Source of the DNA: Trissonchulus latispiculum
Taxonomy: Eukaryota > Nematoda > Enoplea > Enoplida > Ironidae
Reading direction: 5' to 3'
Assembly: GCA_030248195.1 (NCBI GenBank)
Contig: JASAND010023148.1
Span: 16,820 to 80,819, forward strand
DNA length: 64,000 bases
In this document: piece by piece, positions 34,513 to 43,767 of the stretch
How the letters are laid out: every line of letters starts with the position of its first letter
How positions within the stretch are numbered: position 1 is the stretch's first letter
Program-made: the position numbers and the translations under genes
Notes under the pieces: generated by a model
Database searches by the model: none
What the model was told of the DNA's origin: nothing
What the model saw: the letters and a program-made list of their open reading frames with translations, nothing else

Positions 34513-34989
34513 ATTATGTAGCTAAGATCAATTTAAAATCTAAATGTAAATACAAGTTTGTATAACATTGAAACTGCAATTAAATTGTAGACAACTTCCT
34601 TTTAAAAATCTACGCTAAATGTATATCAAAAATAGGGAACCTTAAATGACGATTGTGCTTAAAAACTGTAATAGTACTATTCCAGGGTGCAACTTCTTTA
34701 CGTGGCGTTTTTTACTATTTCCTTGAATCTGTAAACATTTGCTTTTAATTTTAACAATTTTAATTCTCCGTGGGTTCTTTCCCCCCAATTCTCAATAAAA
34801 CCAAGTAACCAACCTATCCAACCGCCACCAGTATTTATACACTGGGTGGCCGTGGATGGTCCGGATTGCCGGTCCGCTCCACGCACCGTAAACCGAAATG
34901 TAAATGAAACGAAACCGGAATGAAACCGAAAAATCAACATTAAAAATACAGGTAAAATGGAAAATTTCTGTAAGCCTTTATAACTAAAG
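34513..34989. other. No gene; GC-rich possible element terminus
   Basis: Around 34845-34900 GC-rich pieces such as GGTGGCCGTGGATGGTCCGG and GGTCCGCTCCACGCACC look like a transposon end, but no inverted partner was found. Confidence 0.3.
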
Positions 34990-35530
34990 GAAGTCTAAAA
35001 GATTCGAAAGCAAATGGTCGGTAAGAAATAAACAATGGACTTGAATTATAGTCAAAGATGTCTATATTTAAACTAGGAACTATGTTCCTCCACTTTGGTA
35101 AAGATACCGCAACCCTCTGAATAAATCTGAACAATATCGTAGACTGTTCTCCATTATTTCGCCCCCCTCCTTTTTTGCTATCCTATGGTCTTTGCAATCC
35201 TCTTTGGAAAGGATTGGACGGGCAATATATTTTTCGCCGCTCTCTGTGATAAATACCACAGAAGTGATATTTGCAGGAACAAAAATTTTTACTAGGCATG
35301 TATTTACACTTAATGCTTCTTGTCTTACGGTACTGCCTTATTGCAAATTCAAAAACCCTTCTTATTCGGCCGACAAAATGCCCTTTCAGTAACAGAGCGA
35401 CTTTTCTTAGCAATTGAGCAATAGACGTGTATAAGCCTATATGTTACGTGCAATATTGAAAAGCGTGCAATTTTGAAATTGCACGATGCTTCCGTGCGAT
35501 TTTGAAATAGCATTGTCTTATCGTGCAATA
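34990..35530. repeat. Composite repeat, copy 2 (left part)
   Basis: Counterpart of 1-780, shorter by about 240 bp. It runs directly into the motif array and the zinc-finger exons, showing the element's undisturbed order. Confidence 0.8.
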
Positions 35531-35689
35531 GTTTCCGTGCAATTTTAAAATTGTTAGGGCGAAACCTTGCAATATTGAAATAGAAAGTGTCTTCCAGTTT
35601 TTTAGCTTTTCATTATAAATTGTTAATGTGTTCCTGGTAATTGCGTCTTACCAAAATAAGAAATATTTCAAGTTGTGTTGAGTTTTTCA

Positions 35690-36000
35690 TTTTAAGTTGA
35701 ACCTCGAAACTTGCAAAATTGAAAATCAAACTTGTCTCGAAATATGCGCACATATTTTGCACTTTCTAGAAAGTTTTCAAACTTTCCAGAAATGTTTCAA
35801 ACTTTCTAGAAACATTTTCAACTTTCTAGAAATATGCCAAGCTTTCTAGAAACATTTCAACTTTCAAGAAAGTGTAGCAGTGTTTAGAGACATTCTTCAA
35901 ACTTTCGAAGCTTTCTATCTATTTCCAGTCGTTTCATGTAAAAACTTTCGAGAAGCTCCCATTTTCGAGTATTTTCCAATTTCTAGACTTTCAACGACAC
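35690..36000. repeat. TTCTAGAA-rich array, copy 3
   Basis: AACTTTCTAGAAA-type units recur with approximately 20-bp spacing (exact TTCTAGAA at about 35763, 35803, 35823 and 35843), mixed with TTTCCAGAAA and TTTCGAGAAG variants. Confidence 0.75.
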
Positions 36001-36511
36001 CTTGCAGTATCGATTTCAAAACATTATATCCTCTGTAATGTCAGCAGAGTATCCGAAGTTAACCTTTTATTTTTAGACTATTAACCACCGTACATTGGCA
36101 GAATATAATCAACAGCACCTAATCACTAAGCTTCTTTTCGGCCACAAAGACTACTTGCTATATTCCTGTTGTTGGCTGCATATGAGCAAGTATGATCATG
36201 ACTATCGAGCAAACTCAAATTAATCCCTTATCAAAACACATTAAACTTTACTGCTGTTACTCTCTAAAAAGTTATTACGATTGCATTTGGTATTTGTATT
36301 GTTTATAGTTTATATTTATCTTTAGTTTTTATTTTAGTTTTTTATCTAACTAGTACAGTATAAGCTAAAACATTCATTCATGAATACCTAGCCGATGATT
36401 AGTAGACAACATCATACTTTAATCCCCCCAGAAATTCCAAGTGCATTTTAATTACAAGCAAAATAGTTATACAGTAAGAATAAATAAACGTTTTCTACAG
36501 TATTTCGTGAG
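36001..36511. other. Repeat body without gene
   Basis: AT-rich sequence between the motif array and zinc-finger copy 2, partly matching 5690-5823. Confidence 0.4.
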
Positions 36512-37048
36512 TCACTGATGGCAGCTATAGCTGATGGGTTTGGATCGTCTTCTTACACTGTCCGGCGCATGTACAGGACTATAAAACGGAACCGTGCGTT
36601 TGCGACAGCTGCTTTCATCGAAACAGTCGTATTTAGCCAGGTAATGTGATATCTTAAAGCCCGCCCGCGCAACCTGCTTGACACTTCTTCTTGCCGGAGA
36701 ATCGTCCATCGCTGCGCTCCAGCTTTGCCAGTTCACAACGCAGCACTAAAAAATGTAATAAAGTGTCAACAGTCGGAGATCATGGAGAGACAAAGCCAAC
36801 ACTGACTGCATATGCACAACAGCATACATGTTTATTCTATAGATATGTGGTTTAGCTAGCTCCCTCATTATTCACCTCATTAGAGCTCGAAAACAGTTGG
36901 TAGTAGAAACACAAACAAGGTACTAAAGCCGAAACATAAGCAAAGTACTTACTTTGCTCAATTTGAGCCGCTATTGACAACCGATTTCTCTCATTAACTG
37001 AGACTAACTCCGATTCCAACAAACGGCGACTTGACCAGACGTTCCAAT
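36512..37048 (-). pseudogene. Zinc-finger protein fragment, copy 2 (degenerate)
   Basis: The exons correspond to 37048-36953 and 36745-36512. The acceptor and donor sites are conserved with copy 1 (GTAAGTAC donor after the SIAAQIEQ segment; TTTTTTAG acceptor). The second exon has a deletion that removes the cysteine pairs and stops in the original frame. It shows that the two-exon structure predates the duplication. Confidence 0.6.
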
Positions 37049-37249
37049 CTAAAAAGGTGGTAAAATGTTAAATCTGGCTCCCACTCCACCGGTAAAATCC
37101 GGTTCCGGCCCCGGCCCAGGGTAAAATCCGGCCCTGTTGTAATATGATCGAGCGTTATATATTTTGCAATTTCTGTACGAGAGACTGCAGATGCATAAAT
37201 TAATGCATACAAGTTTTTGTTTGTTTTTTGTTAGTTTTAAATTTAGTTT
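37049..37249. other. Spacer with GGCCCC-rich piece
   Basis: TCCGGTTCCGGCCCCGGCCC (about 37090-37109) with repeated GGTAAAATCCGG resembles hAT subterminal repeats; no partner end identified. Confidence 0.35.
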
Positions 37250-37947
37250 TTATTTAAATTTATTTAAATATTTAGTACTTTTCAGTGTCTCTTCACGAGC
37301 GTACTCATTTACCTCTTCAAAAATGGCATGTTCTAGTTGGTTGGCTTCTTCTTGTGGTGCAATAGATCCGTCCAGAAAAAGGACGGGAATGCCAGAAATG
37401 CCCTTCATCCATTCCTTGTGTAATTCTTCGATTTTTGCTAAATAACGAATCGAAACCGACTCTTCTTCTTTACGCCCGCGTTGTAGCAGTCGTTCTTGGC
37501 AAATCTCTGGTGTCGAGATGTCGATGTCGGGGTGTCGACAAAAGCGAAAAATTGGGCGTGCAAATTTCGCGCTCTATGACTGACTCCAAAAGCTGCAGCA
37601 CGTGAAACTCGGTTTCTGACAAAAAATTATCTTCAAGAAGAACCTTGGAAAAAATTTTCGTTCCAGAACAAAGAGAGCGCTCAGAAACGATAACCTTAGC
37701 CGGAGAAAACGGGGAATCGGGATGTATCAATCTCTTTGTCATAGTGGCAAGAACGAGGGTTTCGAACAGAAAACTGAAAGATTGAGGGTAGCATGAAAAA
37801 TCAGAAAAAACGGTTTTCCCATGGAAGTTTGTCCACGTGGGATGAGGTTCAAAGACAATGAATGGCACAAGAAGAAGTCGTTTTCAACGGGCGTAAAATC
37901 GTCGATTTACCAGAAGCTATGTTTCCCTCTAACGCAACACGGATCAT
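37250..37947 (-). pseudogene. Deoxynucleoside kinase-like gene, copy 2
   Basis: The start ATG is at 37947. The P-loop is well preserved (VALEGNIASGKST), followed by the EPHPTW region, SFSFLFETLVLATMTKRL (substrate-site helix), SERSLCSGTKIF (ERS motif) and, after a disrupted stretch, IEELHKEWMKGI near the C-terminus. Damage: a 4-bp insertion near 37860, the frameshift near 37575 shared with copy 1, and a GTCGACA-type microduplication near 37510-37535. The overall length (about 230 codons) fits the deoxynucleoside kinase family. The gene is intronless. Confidence 0.85.
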
Positions 37948-37955
37948 CTTTCGTT

Positions 37956-38392
37956 TTATTTTCCAGTTGAGCCGAATCCCCCTGTACCTCTAGCCGTAAG
38001 GGGAAGTTCTGAAACTTCCTCAATGGAAGGACTTGAAAAACGTTAGCAAACAAGCTGCGCAACTCGATCGCCTCTTTTAACTTTGAGCTTCTGGGGGCCT
38101 AAATTGATGAGAATGACTCCAATATCTACTGCATAGTCAGGATCAATACACCCGACCGCAGTTATGGCGCCGTTGCGTAGAGCAATTCCAGAACGCTCGA
38201 GAATTCTTCCGTAACACCCGAAAAAAATTTGAAGCGAAAATCCAAGGAAAAGGATATACTTTTCCCCGCGCTCAACAACGATATTTTTAGGACTGAAGAG
38301 ATCAAATCCGGCTGAACTAGGGGTGCTCGTGACGGAATTAATGTATCAGATGAAAGCTCAACGATCTTGAGTGTTTCGGAAACGAGAGACAT
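37956..38392 (-). pseudogene. dut-like: dUTPase, copy 2
   Basis: dUTPase hydrolyses dUTP to dUMP, keeping uracil out of DNA and feeding dTMP synthesis. All five conserved blocks are visible on the minus strand: SSAGFDLFSP (block 1), GRILERSGIAL (block 2), GCIDPDYAVDIGVIL (block 3, with the catalytic Asp), KRGDRVAQL (block 4) and RGTGGFGSTG (block 5). The length of about 145 codons matches trimeric dUTPases. One single-base frameshift near 38330 and an in-frame stop at 38043-38045, where copy 1 has a Glu codon, inactivate it. The stop is followed after 8 nt by the dNK start. Confidence 0.9.
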
Positions 38393-38744
38393 AAAATGCC
38401 TAAAATATTAATTAGGTGTTTAGTGTAGCAACAGCAGATTTAAGCAAAATAACTTTAAATTATATGAAAGTATTTATGCTGCACCTGGGCCGCCACAACC
38501 GGGATCAGCGCAGAGAGAAGATTGCGAAAAACGTGGATTAAAGGCAGAGAGTAGCACAAATTCAAAACATCAACTCGTAAAGATAATCAGGAAATAAAAA
38601 CTATAATAATGTAGTTTTCGATAAGGAAAAAGAATATCTTCAAGTTTTTATTCATTTTTGGCTTGAAAAGTTGCAAAATTGTAGTGAAAAACAGAAAAAG
38701 TTAAGCCGACGTAGAGGACCGGGGCGGGGGGTGGCCAGGCAGTG

Positions 38745-38765
38745 TGCTTGCCTTATAAAATATAT
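38745..38765 (-). promoter_or_regulatory. TATA-like box of the dUTPase-dNK unit
   Basis: ATATATTTTATAAGGCAAGC on the minus strand lies about 360 bp upstream of the dUTPase start, inside the conserved leader. It is also present in copy 1 except for one base. Weak evidence. Confidence 0.25.
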
Positions 38766-38828
38766 TGAAAGCACTTTTCGAAACAGCTTTTAGAGCGATT
38801 TAAGGAAGAATGTTTGAAAAATAGGCTT

Positions 38829-40378
38829 TCAAAATAAAAAGGAAGGTTTAAATTTTAAAATAAAATAAATGTAGTTAAAAATGAAGAAATGGCTTATTTA
38901 TTAAGCCTAAGGAGAAACATTTATGTATATATAATAAACAAGCTTTTGATGCTTAATAAGCAAAGGACTTGACCAAATTTAGAAATTCGACAAGGTAAAT
39001 ATTAAAGGAACATGGAACAGGAACAAAGAATGTTCGGACGAATGGAAATAAATAGTTTTTACAAGAAAGAAAGAAAGAGGAATGAAAGTTGAAGTTGGAA
39101 CAATTGTTACTGAGATGAAGACCACAAGAATAGATGCAAAGATAAATGATAAGCAGGAGAGAAAACAGGGACTTGTATCAGAGGTTATGGTAGAAGCAGT
39201 TGTAGAACATAAATTAAGGAACTTAGATGGAGGAACAAAAGAAGAAGAATGACATACATGAAAAGGAAAACCAGGTGATACATAAATAAAAGGGGTAGCT
39301 TATAGTTGCAGAAGGTCAGGGGGAGATGAGCACAGAAGAAAGAGTAAGGATGTTGCCTTCGAGAAAGGCAGATTAATTAATGAAAGAACAAAGGTTGCAT
39401 GGGGGGGGAAAGAGGAAAAGCGAGGGAGGATTGAGTTCGGGTAGACGAGAATTGAGAGAAAAGATGATAAAGGAGGGAGGGAGAATTAATGGAAAGGAGG
39501 GGAGGTTATTGATAAAAAGGGGAAATTCAGGGAACAAAAGGCAAACTAAAGCATAAATACTAGGAGTAGAGGAAGAAGAGAAGAGAAAAAGAAGAAATAA
39601 CGAAAAGCTGAGAAAAGAAGAGTATAAAGAGATGAGTGTCTAAGAGAAGATGAGGGAATTATAATTGTACTTGTTTAACATAATATTGCTAATTGAATAT
39701 TAGTAATTTTTGATATATTGGTATTGTATAACGAAAAAACTAAAAAAGATAAAAAGAGACAGTTGCGCAGTACATGTCAAAAATAAATCATTTAGCTAAA
39801 AGGAGAAGAATACATGCTGGATGACGCGGAGTTGGTAGCGGGTACCATTTTGGAGACCCGCCCCGCCCCGCGGCCCGCAGTCAAGTGCTACCCGCAAGAT
39901 ACCCACAAAATTTTTCTAATGCTAAAGGATTACTATGCGGTTAAATTTATTAAAAATGTCAATAATGCGAAATAAACGTCATTTACAGCTTTCAAAGTAC
40001 TTTCACCTATAATGTTATTGAGACGTTTTGCCAAAATATGGAAATTAACCAAGTTTGTAGAAAAACATCAAAACTTTTTCGAAAACTTTTAAAACTTTAA
40101 ACTAACTGAAACATTTGAATGCACCTGGGCTTGGAGCCCGATGTCAGCCTCGGTGGTTATATAAGTCTAGATGCCGACCGGGACAAAACTTTGTAATTTT
40201 TGACAATTTTAGCCAAAATTTTGGAATTTTAGAAGTCTAAATTAAGTTAAAATGGTACAGATCGTTCGTTTTATTTGTCATCTATTTTTATTGAAAATAA
40301 CAATAGTAATTTTGTCGATACTTAAAACCATAGTAAAATCTGAATTTATAAGAAAATTTTGGTATTTAGAACGCAATT
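38829..40378. other. No gene; long purine-biased stretch
   Basis: From about 38990 to 39660 the plus strand is strongly A/G-rich (GGAGGGAGGGAGAATTAATGG and AGAAGAGAAGAGAAAAAGAAG-type runs), with no ORF. At 39840-39900 is a GC-rich piece (GACCCGCCCCGCCCCGCGGC) like hAT subterminal repeats. Confidence 0.6.
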
Positions 40379-40425
40379 TTTAGGCCTAGGCCTCGGATCC
40401 GGCCCGGCCCAGTGCATCTCTACGA
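40379..40425. mobile_element. Orphan hAT-like terminus
   Basis: Read on the minus strand the end is TAGAGATGCACTGGGCCGGG, a typical hAT-style start with GGCC subterminal repeats. The GCCCCGCCCCGC block at 39860 may belong to the other end, but a matching left terminus and 8-bp duplication were not found. Confidence 0.4.
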
Positions 40426-40563
40426 GAAATTAATCTTTGCCTCATGTAGTTTCGAAAAAGACCCAATTTACACAGCTAAGGACTAGTCTTACTTCGCATC
40501 TTCTAGAAATTCAAAAATGATCAATGTTTTTGAAAATGAATTGAAGATTTGAAGAGTTGAAAA

Positions 40564-41037
40564 TTATGCACCGTTCGGCTCTCTCGAAAGCGCGTATAGC
40601 CTGGTAGACCCCAGATGCCTCGGCATACAAAATTCCACAACAGTTGATGACGACAGATGACATAGCAAAAACGCAACTGCGACAAAGGAATTAGGATAGG
40701 ATATCCAAAGTTCCACAAAAGCATATACAGTTATTGGACGCGGCGGTAAGAATAACATAACGTAAAACATACCAGAACGGGAGGTCAAAGTAAAACTTAA
40801 CAAGCAATATTTTGTGCAAAAGATTAAGCTCCCGCCGGATGAATATTTTAAGAAATTATAAACCTGCTGCGCAGTCAACTTTTCATAAGTGAGGTGACAA
40901 TTGCTTAGGATCTGCAAAATTTTCTGCAAAGCATCGTTCTTACCTACTAGCCTGATGGCGGTAAAAAATTTACTTTTATTCCACATTGTAGCTATAATTT
41001 CGGTCATTATTAGTGAACTTCCTATTAATAGGAACAT
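40564..41037 (-). CDS. Hypothetical hydrophobic protein, possible chemoreceptor relic
   Basis: A 157-codon minus-strand frame with several hydrophobic segments (FLLIGSSLIMTEIIATMW; SLIFCTKYCLLSFTLTS; SFVAVAFLLCHLSSST) separated by charged loops (FFTAIRLVGKNDALQKILQI). The layout would suit part of a multi-pass membrane protein such as an arthropod-type gustatory receptor, but no family signature is secure. An adjacent frame (41025-41222) overlaps its start. No splice partners are assigned. It could also be chance coding. Confidence 0.25.
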   Translation of the reverse strand: MFLLIGSSLIMTEIIATMWNKSKFFTAIRLVGKNDALQKILQILSNCHLTYEKLTAQQVYNFLKYSSGGSLIFCTKYCLLSFTLTSRSGMFYVMLFLPPRPITVYAFVELWISYPNSFVAVAFLLCHLSSSTVVEFCMPRHLGSTRLYALSREPNGA

Positions 41038-41302
41038 AAGCGTAGATTTGCTTGCTTGCGTAAACTTGTCAATTGGAAGTCTTTAGTTAACATATTAGTC
41101 ATGCAAAAAGAATAAGATTTCCGGTTTCCAATTAGTAGTATAGGACGAGTTTTTCGAGCATCAATCTCAATCCCTAGGTAGCCTCTTCGTAACGTTAATG
41201 CCGCTGGAGATTTTATGTACATAACTTCTCATTTCACTTCACTACTAATTCGAATGTAAATGGTTTCACCGACATAGATTTTTCGTTTTATTTTAACTAG
41301 CT

Positions 41303-41525
41303 TTCTTTCCGACCCTCTGATTTCTTCCCCCGGGGCTTGGGACCCGGCGTTGGCCCATTACCGGTTTTTTTTGTATTTTATTTTTTGTTTTTTGTTTTTT
41401 TTATTTTACTGTTTATTTTTTCAGTTTTTTTTATTTAACTTTTTACTTTTTAGTGTTAGTAAAATTGTTAGTTGGTTTTTACCCCTTTTCGTTGGGGAGC
41501 CCTGAAGAGGGCTATTGGGATAATA
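41303..41525 (-). terminator. 3' module M1: GC box, T-tract, double hairpin
   Basis: Plus-strand order: GC box CCCCGGGGCTTGGGACCCGG (41327-41346) with GGCCCATTACCGG, then a T-rich tract of about 95 bp, then ACCCCTTTTCGTTGGGGAGC and the stem AGCCCTGAAGAGGGCT (41498-41513). On the minus strand it lies 40 nt after the stop of the 87-residue ORF. Similar modules follow two other gene blocks (42717-42955 and 49001-49288). Likely a transcript 3' end. Confidence 0.6.
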
Positions 41526-41566
41526 AGTTTACCCTAAACGAGGTGTTGGGAGTGTGCCAGGAGAGC

Positions 41567-41830
41567 CTACTGCCAGGGAGTCGCATCTCCATGAAAAAAT
41601 TCTGCATACTCTATTCCCTCCACATTGGAAACAAGCATTGTCCTTACCACTTCTCCACCAACAACCCTTTCAATTTTAATGACTACTGTGGGACAGCCAC
41701 CGAATTCCGCTATAGGTGCATACGCAGCTTGTTTGGCTTCTTCGTATGAGCTGTAGCATTCAGGATTCCGTTCCACTACAACTCCACTCGTTGTCGGCAC
41801 CACATAACTCCAGTAGTAGCTGTCTGCCAT
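41567..41830 (-). CDS. Small ORF of the Maverick, unknown function
   Basis: 87 codons, ATG at 41830, ending just before module M1. Soluble, with a Tyr-rich start (SYYWSYVV) and a Val/Glu-rich middle (VVIKIERVVGGEVVRTM). No family recognised. Last gene of the third block, downstream of the RING gene by 152 nt. A CAATAAAAGCATGAACG stretch (about 41908-41925, minus) upstream resembles the motif found before other genes of the element. Probably an accessory protein. Confidence 0.55.
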   Translation of the reverse strand: MADSYYWSYVVPTTSGVVVERNPECYSSYEEAKQAAYAPIAEFGGCPTVVIKIERVVGGEVVRTMLVSNVEGIEYAEFFHGDATPWQ

Positions 41831-41982
41831 GTGTCAATAGTTATCATCTGTCTGAAAATTATCTTTCTGTGATGCAAATCTTATAGTTTATATTGTACTG
41901 TTTATATCGTTCATGCTTTTATTGATTTGATCCTTTTATTAATTTCTTGCTTTTACTCACTGCATTGCATTCTCTTTTTTAA

Positions 41983-42471
41983 TTAACCCCGAACACCCAT
42001 TTCCACAGTCTCAGTATTGTTTGTGTCATGAACAGATTCTACAGCAGAACGACATACAGGACAGGTGTAATTTCTCAAAACCCAAGATGTTATACAAAAA
42101 TCATGAAATGTGTGATTGCAACGCAGTTTGCGGCATACTCGGTGACCATCAAAATCTTCTAGACAAATGGAGCATTTTGACGTAGGCATGAAACAAAACT
42201 TTTGGTATTCCGGCATGTCAGTTACAGTTTGAATTTCTCCTACGTCTGACAATAAATTTGTTCGGCAAAGGACTATCCTTATTCTTCCGAATCTTCGGTA
42301 ACAAAGCTTACAGTAGAATATTGGACCAACTAGAGGAAATGATGCATCTGTATTTTCGTGCAAGTAACTGTATACTATTTTTTCCAAGACCGTACTACAT
42401 AATCTGCAACGAGGAGTAGTAGAAAATGGCACAATTGTCGATTCCATACTTAGAGTCAGATTAATGTTCAC
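41983..42471 (-). CDS. RING-H2 protein encoded by the Maverick
   Basis: 162 codons. The N-terminal half has CRLC, then CKLCYRRFGRI, possibly a second zinc site. The C-terminal half (about residues 98-141) is a clear RING-H2: CSICLEDFDGHRV, then CNHTFHDFC and CPVCRS, with the Cys3-His2-Cys3 order and an L/W pair for E2 contact (CITSW). RING-H2 proteins act as E3 ubiquitin ligases. It is intronless, sits between modules M1 and M2, and has its own TATA-like box, so it is an accessory gene of the element rather than a host exon. Target unknown; interference with a host pathway is only a guess. Confidence 0.85.
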   Translation of the reverse strand: MNINLTLSMESTIVPFSTTPRCRLCSTVLEKIVYSYLHENTDASFPLVGPIFYCKLCYRRFGRIRIVLCRTNLLSDVGEIQTVTDMPEYQKFCFMPTSKCSICLEDFDGHRVCRKLRCNHTFHDFCITSWVLRNYTCPVCRSAVESVHDTNNTETVEMGVRG

Positions 42472-42620
42472 TTCACTTCGTCCAATTCAGTTGAATTCGT
42501 TTTTATGTCTTCTGTTTATATTTAAATTCAATTTTACCACAGTTGTCAGAGCTCGCTCAAAAAACCGACTGCTCACGACGACAGCACGAGTCAGACTGAC
42601 GAGGTGCCCGATTTTTTCGG

Positions 42621-42631
42621 CCTTATATAGA
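42621..42631 (-). promoter_or_regulatory. TATA box of the RING block
   Basis: CTATATAAGG on the minus strand, about 150 bp upstream of the RING start codon. Confidence 0.45.
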
Positions 42632-42716
42632 CTTTTGAGTTAGCTAATAGTTGCTTGGCTTGGATATAATTTGACTGTCCACGAGATGTAGTGCTAACTT
42701 TATGTTTTTATTTTTA

Positions 42717-42955
42717 TGTCTCCACCCCTCTGCGATTTTACCGGTATACCGGAAGGGCTTGGGAACCTTCTGAGCTTTCACCCAGGCCGCATTAATGGTT
42801 TTTTATTTTTTAGTTTTTTTGTGTTTTGTTTTTTTATGATTTTTTTGTGGTTTTATAGTTTTATACTTTTTTTGGTCCCTACTATATACATTATATACAG
42901 GTGGTTTTTACCCCTTTTCCTTGGGGAGCCCTTAAGAGGACTGTTGGGATATAGA
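42717..42955 (-). terminator. 3' module M2
   Basis: Same layout as M1: AGGGCTTGGGAACC and GGCCGCATTAATGG, then a T-rich tract, then ACCCCTTTTCCTTGGGGAGC and the stem AGCCCTTAAGAGGACT (42928-42943). The hairpin portion is nearly identical to M1. It overlaps the last codons and stop of the membrane-protein gene. Confidence 0.6.
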
Positions 42956-43226
42956 CGCGTAAAACGTCGTAGTTATGACTGAAGCATATTTCAGCCCAGT
43001 CGATATTGAAAGAGTACCAGCAAGGCTCAGTTCCGAGGACGGTTAGATTAACTTTTTGATTGAAAGATTTTCTGAGTTGGTCTATCATTGGTTGGTCAAG
43101 ACAGACTCCCGAAGGTGTAACAACAACTACTAGTGTAACCGCGATCAGAAAGATAGAGCAGACGATAATTAAAACTTTACCCCAACCGAACCCCATCGGT
43201 GGAGTGTGTTCCTGTGTCGTCCCCAT
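42891..43226 (-). CDS. Single-pass membrane protein of the Maverick
   Basis: 111 codons. A short N-terminal tail, then one strong membrane segment (VLIIVCSIFLIAVTLVVVVT, about residues 18-37) and a C-terminal domain of about 70 residues with three or four cysteines. Its last residues overlap hairpin module M2. Family not recognised. Membrane-active small proteins are common in this virus group. It is the last gene of the long middle block, 52 nt after the protease. Confidence 0.7.
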   Translation of the reverse strand: MGTTQEHTPPMGFGWGKVLIIVCSIFLIAVTLVVVVTPSGVCLDQPMIDQLRKSFNQKVNLTVLGTEPCWYSFNIDWAEICFSHNYDVLRVYIPTVLLRAPQGKGVKTTCI

Positions 43227-43278
43227 TATTTCACACCTAAGACTTTACAACGTTAGACCAGCTGCTCTGACCGTCCAT

Positions 43279-43716
43279 TTATGAATTTCCCCCCAATCGT
43301 AAACTGTCTACAAATCCCTTCACGATTTCATCGTTTTTAGAAGGTCGTTCCCTGAGATAAGAGATTATATCTTCGAAGGAAAACCCTTTATCGCGGTGGT
43401 AAAGAAAGTAGATACAATACTCCCCACAGACGAAAGTGGTGTAATCTTGCAAGCGAACCGGGTTATGTTTTTGCAATCTATGGTTAAAGTACTTTTCGAA
43501 CTCCTTAAGTGGTGGTCGGCCGTAGCTGTCGAAATACTCAGCGTAATCGTCAAGGTACAAAGCAACCCAGTGCTGGCCAGGAAGTTGGCAGGGGTCGGTG
43601 TTGGCTACGAAGCAGCTATTGTCTAACATTGTTTCCGGAAGGTGGTCGATAGGATATACTCCAACGAAATTTTTAACGAGAGGTCGTAATGTGTTTTCAA
43701 TTTCTAGCGTATTCAT
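43279..43716 (-). CDS. Adenain-like cysteine protease (Maverick PRO)
   Basis: 145 codons. Catalytic residues are visible in the adenain/Ulp1 order: His49 in PGQHWVALYLDD, Asp63 in YFDSYGRPP, Gln90 in RLQDYTTF and Cys97 in FVCGEYCIYFL. Proteases of this clan mature capsid precursors in adenoviruses and, by homology, in Maverick-type particles. The size is normal for the family. It is 51 nt after the 398-residue capsid candidate in the same direction. Intact reading frame with no missing key residue. Confidence 0.9.
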   Translation of the reverse strand: MNTLEIENTLRPLVKNFVGVYPIDHLPETMLDNSCFVANTDPCQLPGQHWVALYLDDYAEYFDSYGRPPLKEFEKYFNHRLQKHNPVRLQDYTTFVCGEYCIYFLYHRDKGFSFEDIISYLRERPSKNDEIVKGFVDSLRLGGNS

Positions 43717-43767
43717 ATGGCGTAGTCGAAGAAAGGTGTTCGATTATAGTCGATTGAGATTAGATTA

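Larger units (their letters stand above)
37266..38828 (-). repeat. dUTPase-dNK cassette, copy 2 (longer copy)
   Basis: The fuller copy of the 27656-28968 repeat, with both genes represented along their length. Gene order on the minus strand: about 430 bp leader, dUTPase, 8 nt, dNK. No introns. Flanks are unrelated to those of copy 1, so the unit moved or was duplicated as a discrete segment. Confidence 0.9.

Noticed and set aside
41300..41372. GC box as Maverick terminal inverted repeat
   Set aside because: Its partner at 49001-49062 is a direct repeat, not inverted, and lies inside the element.
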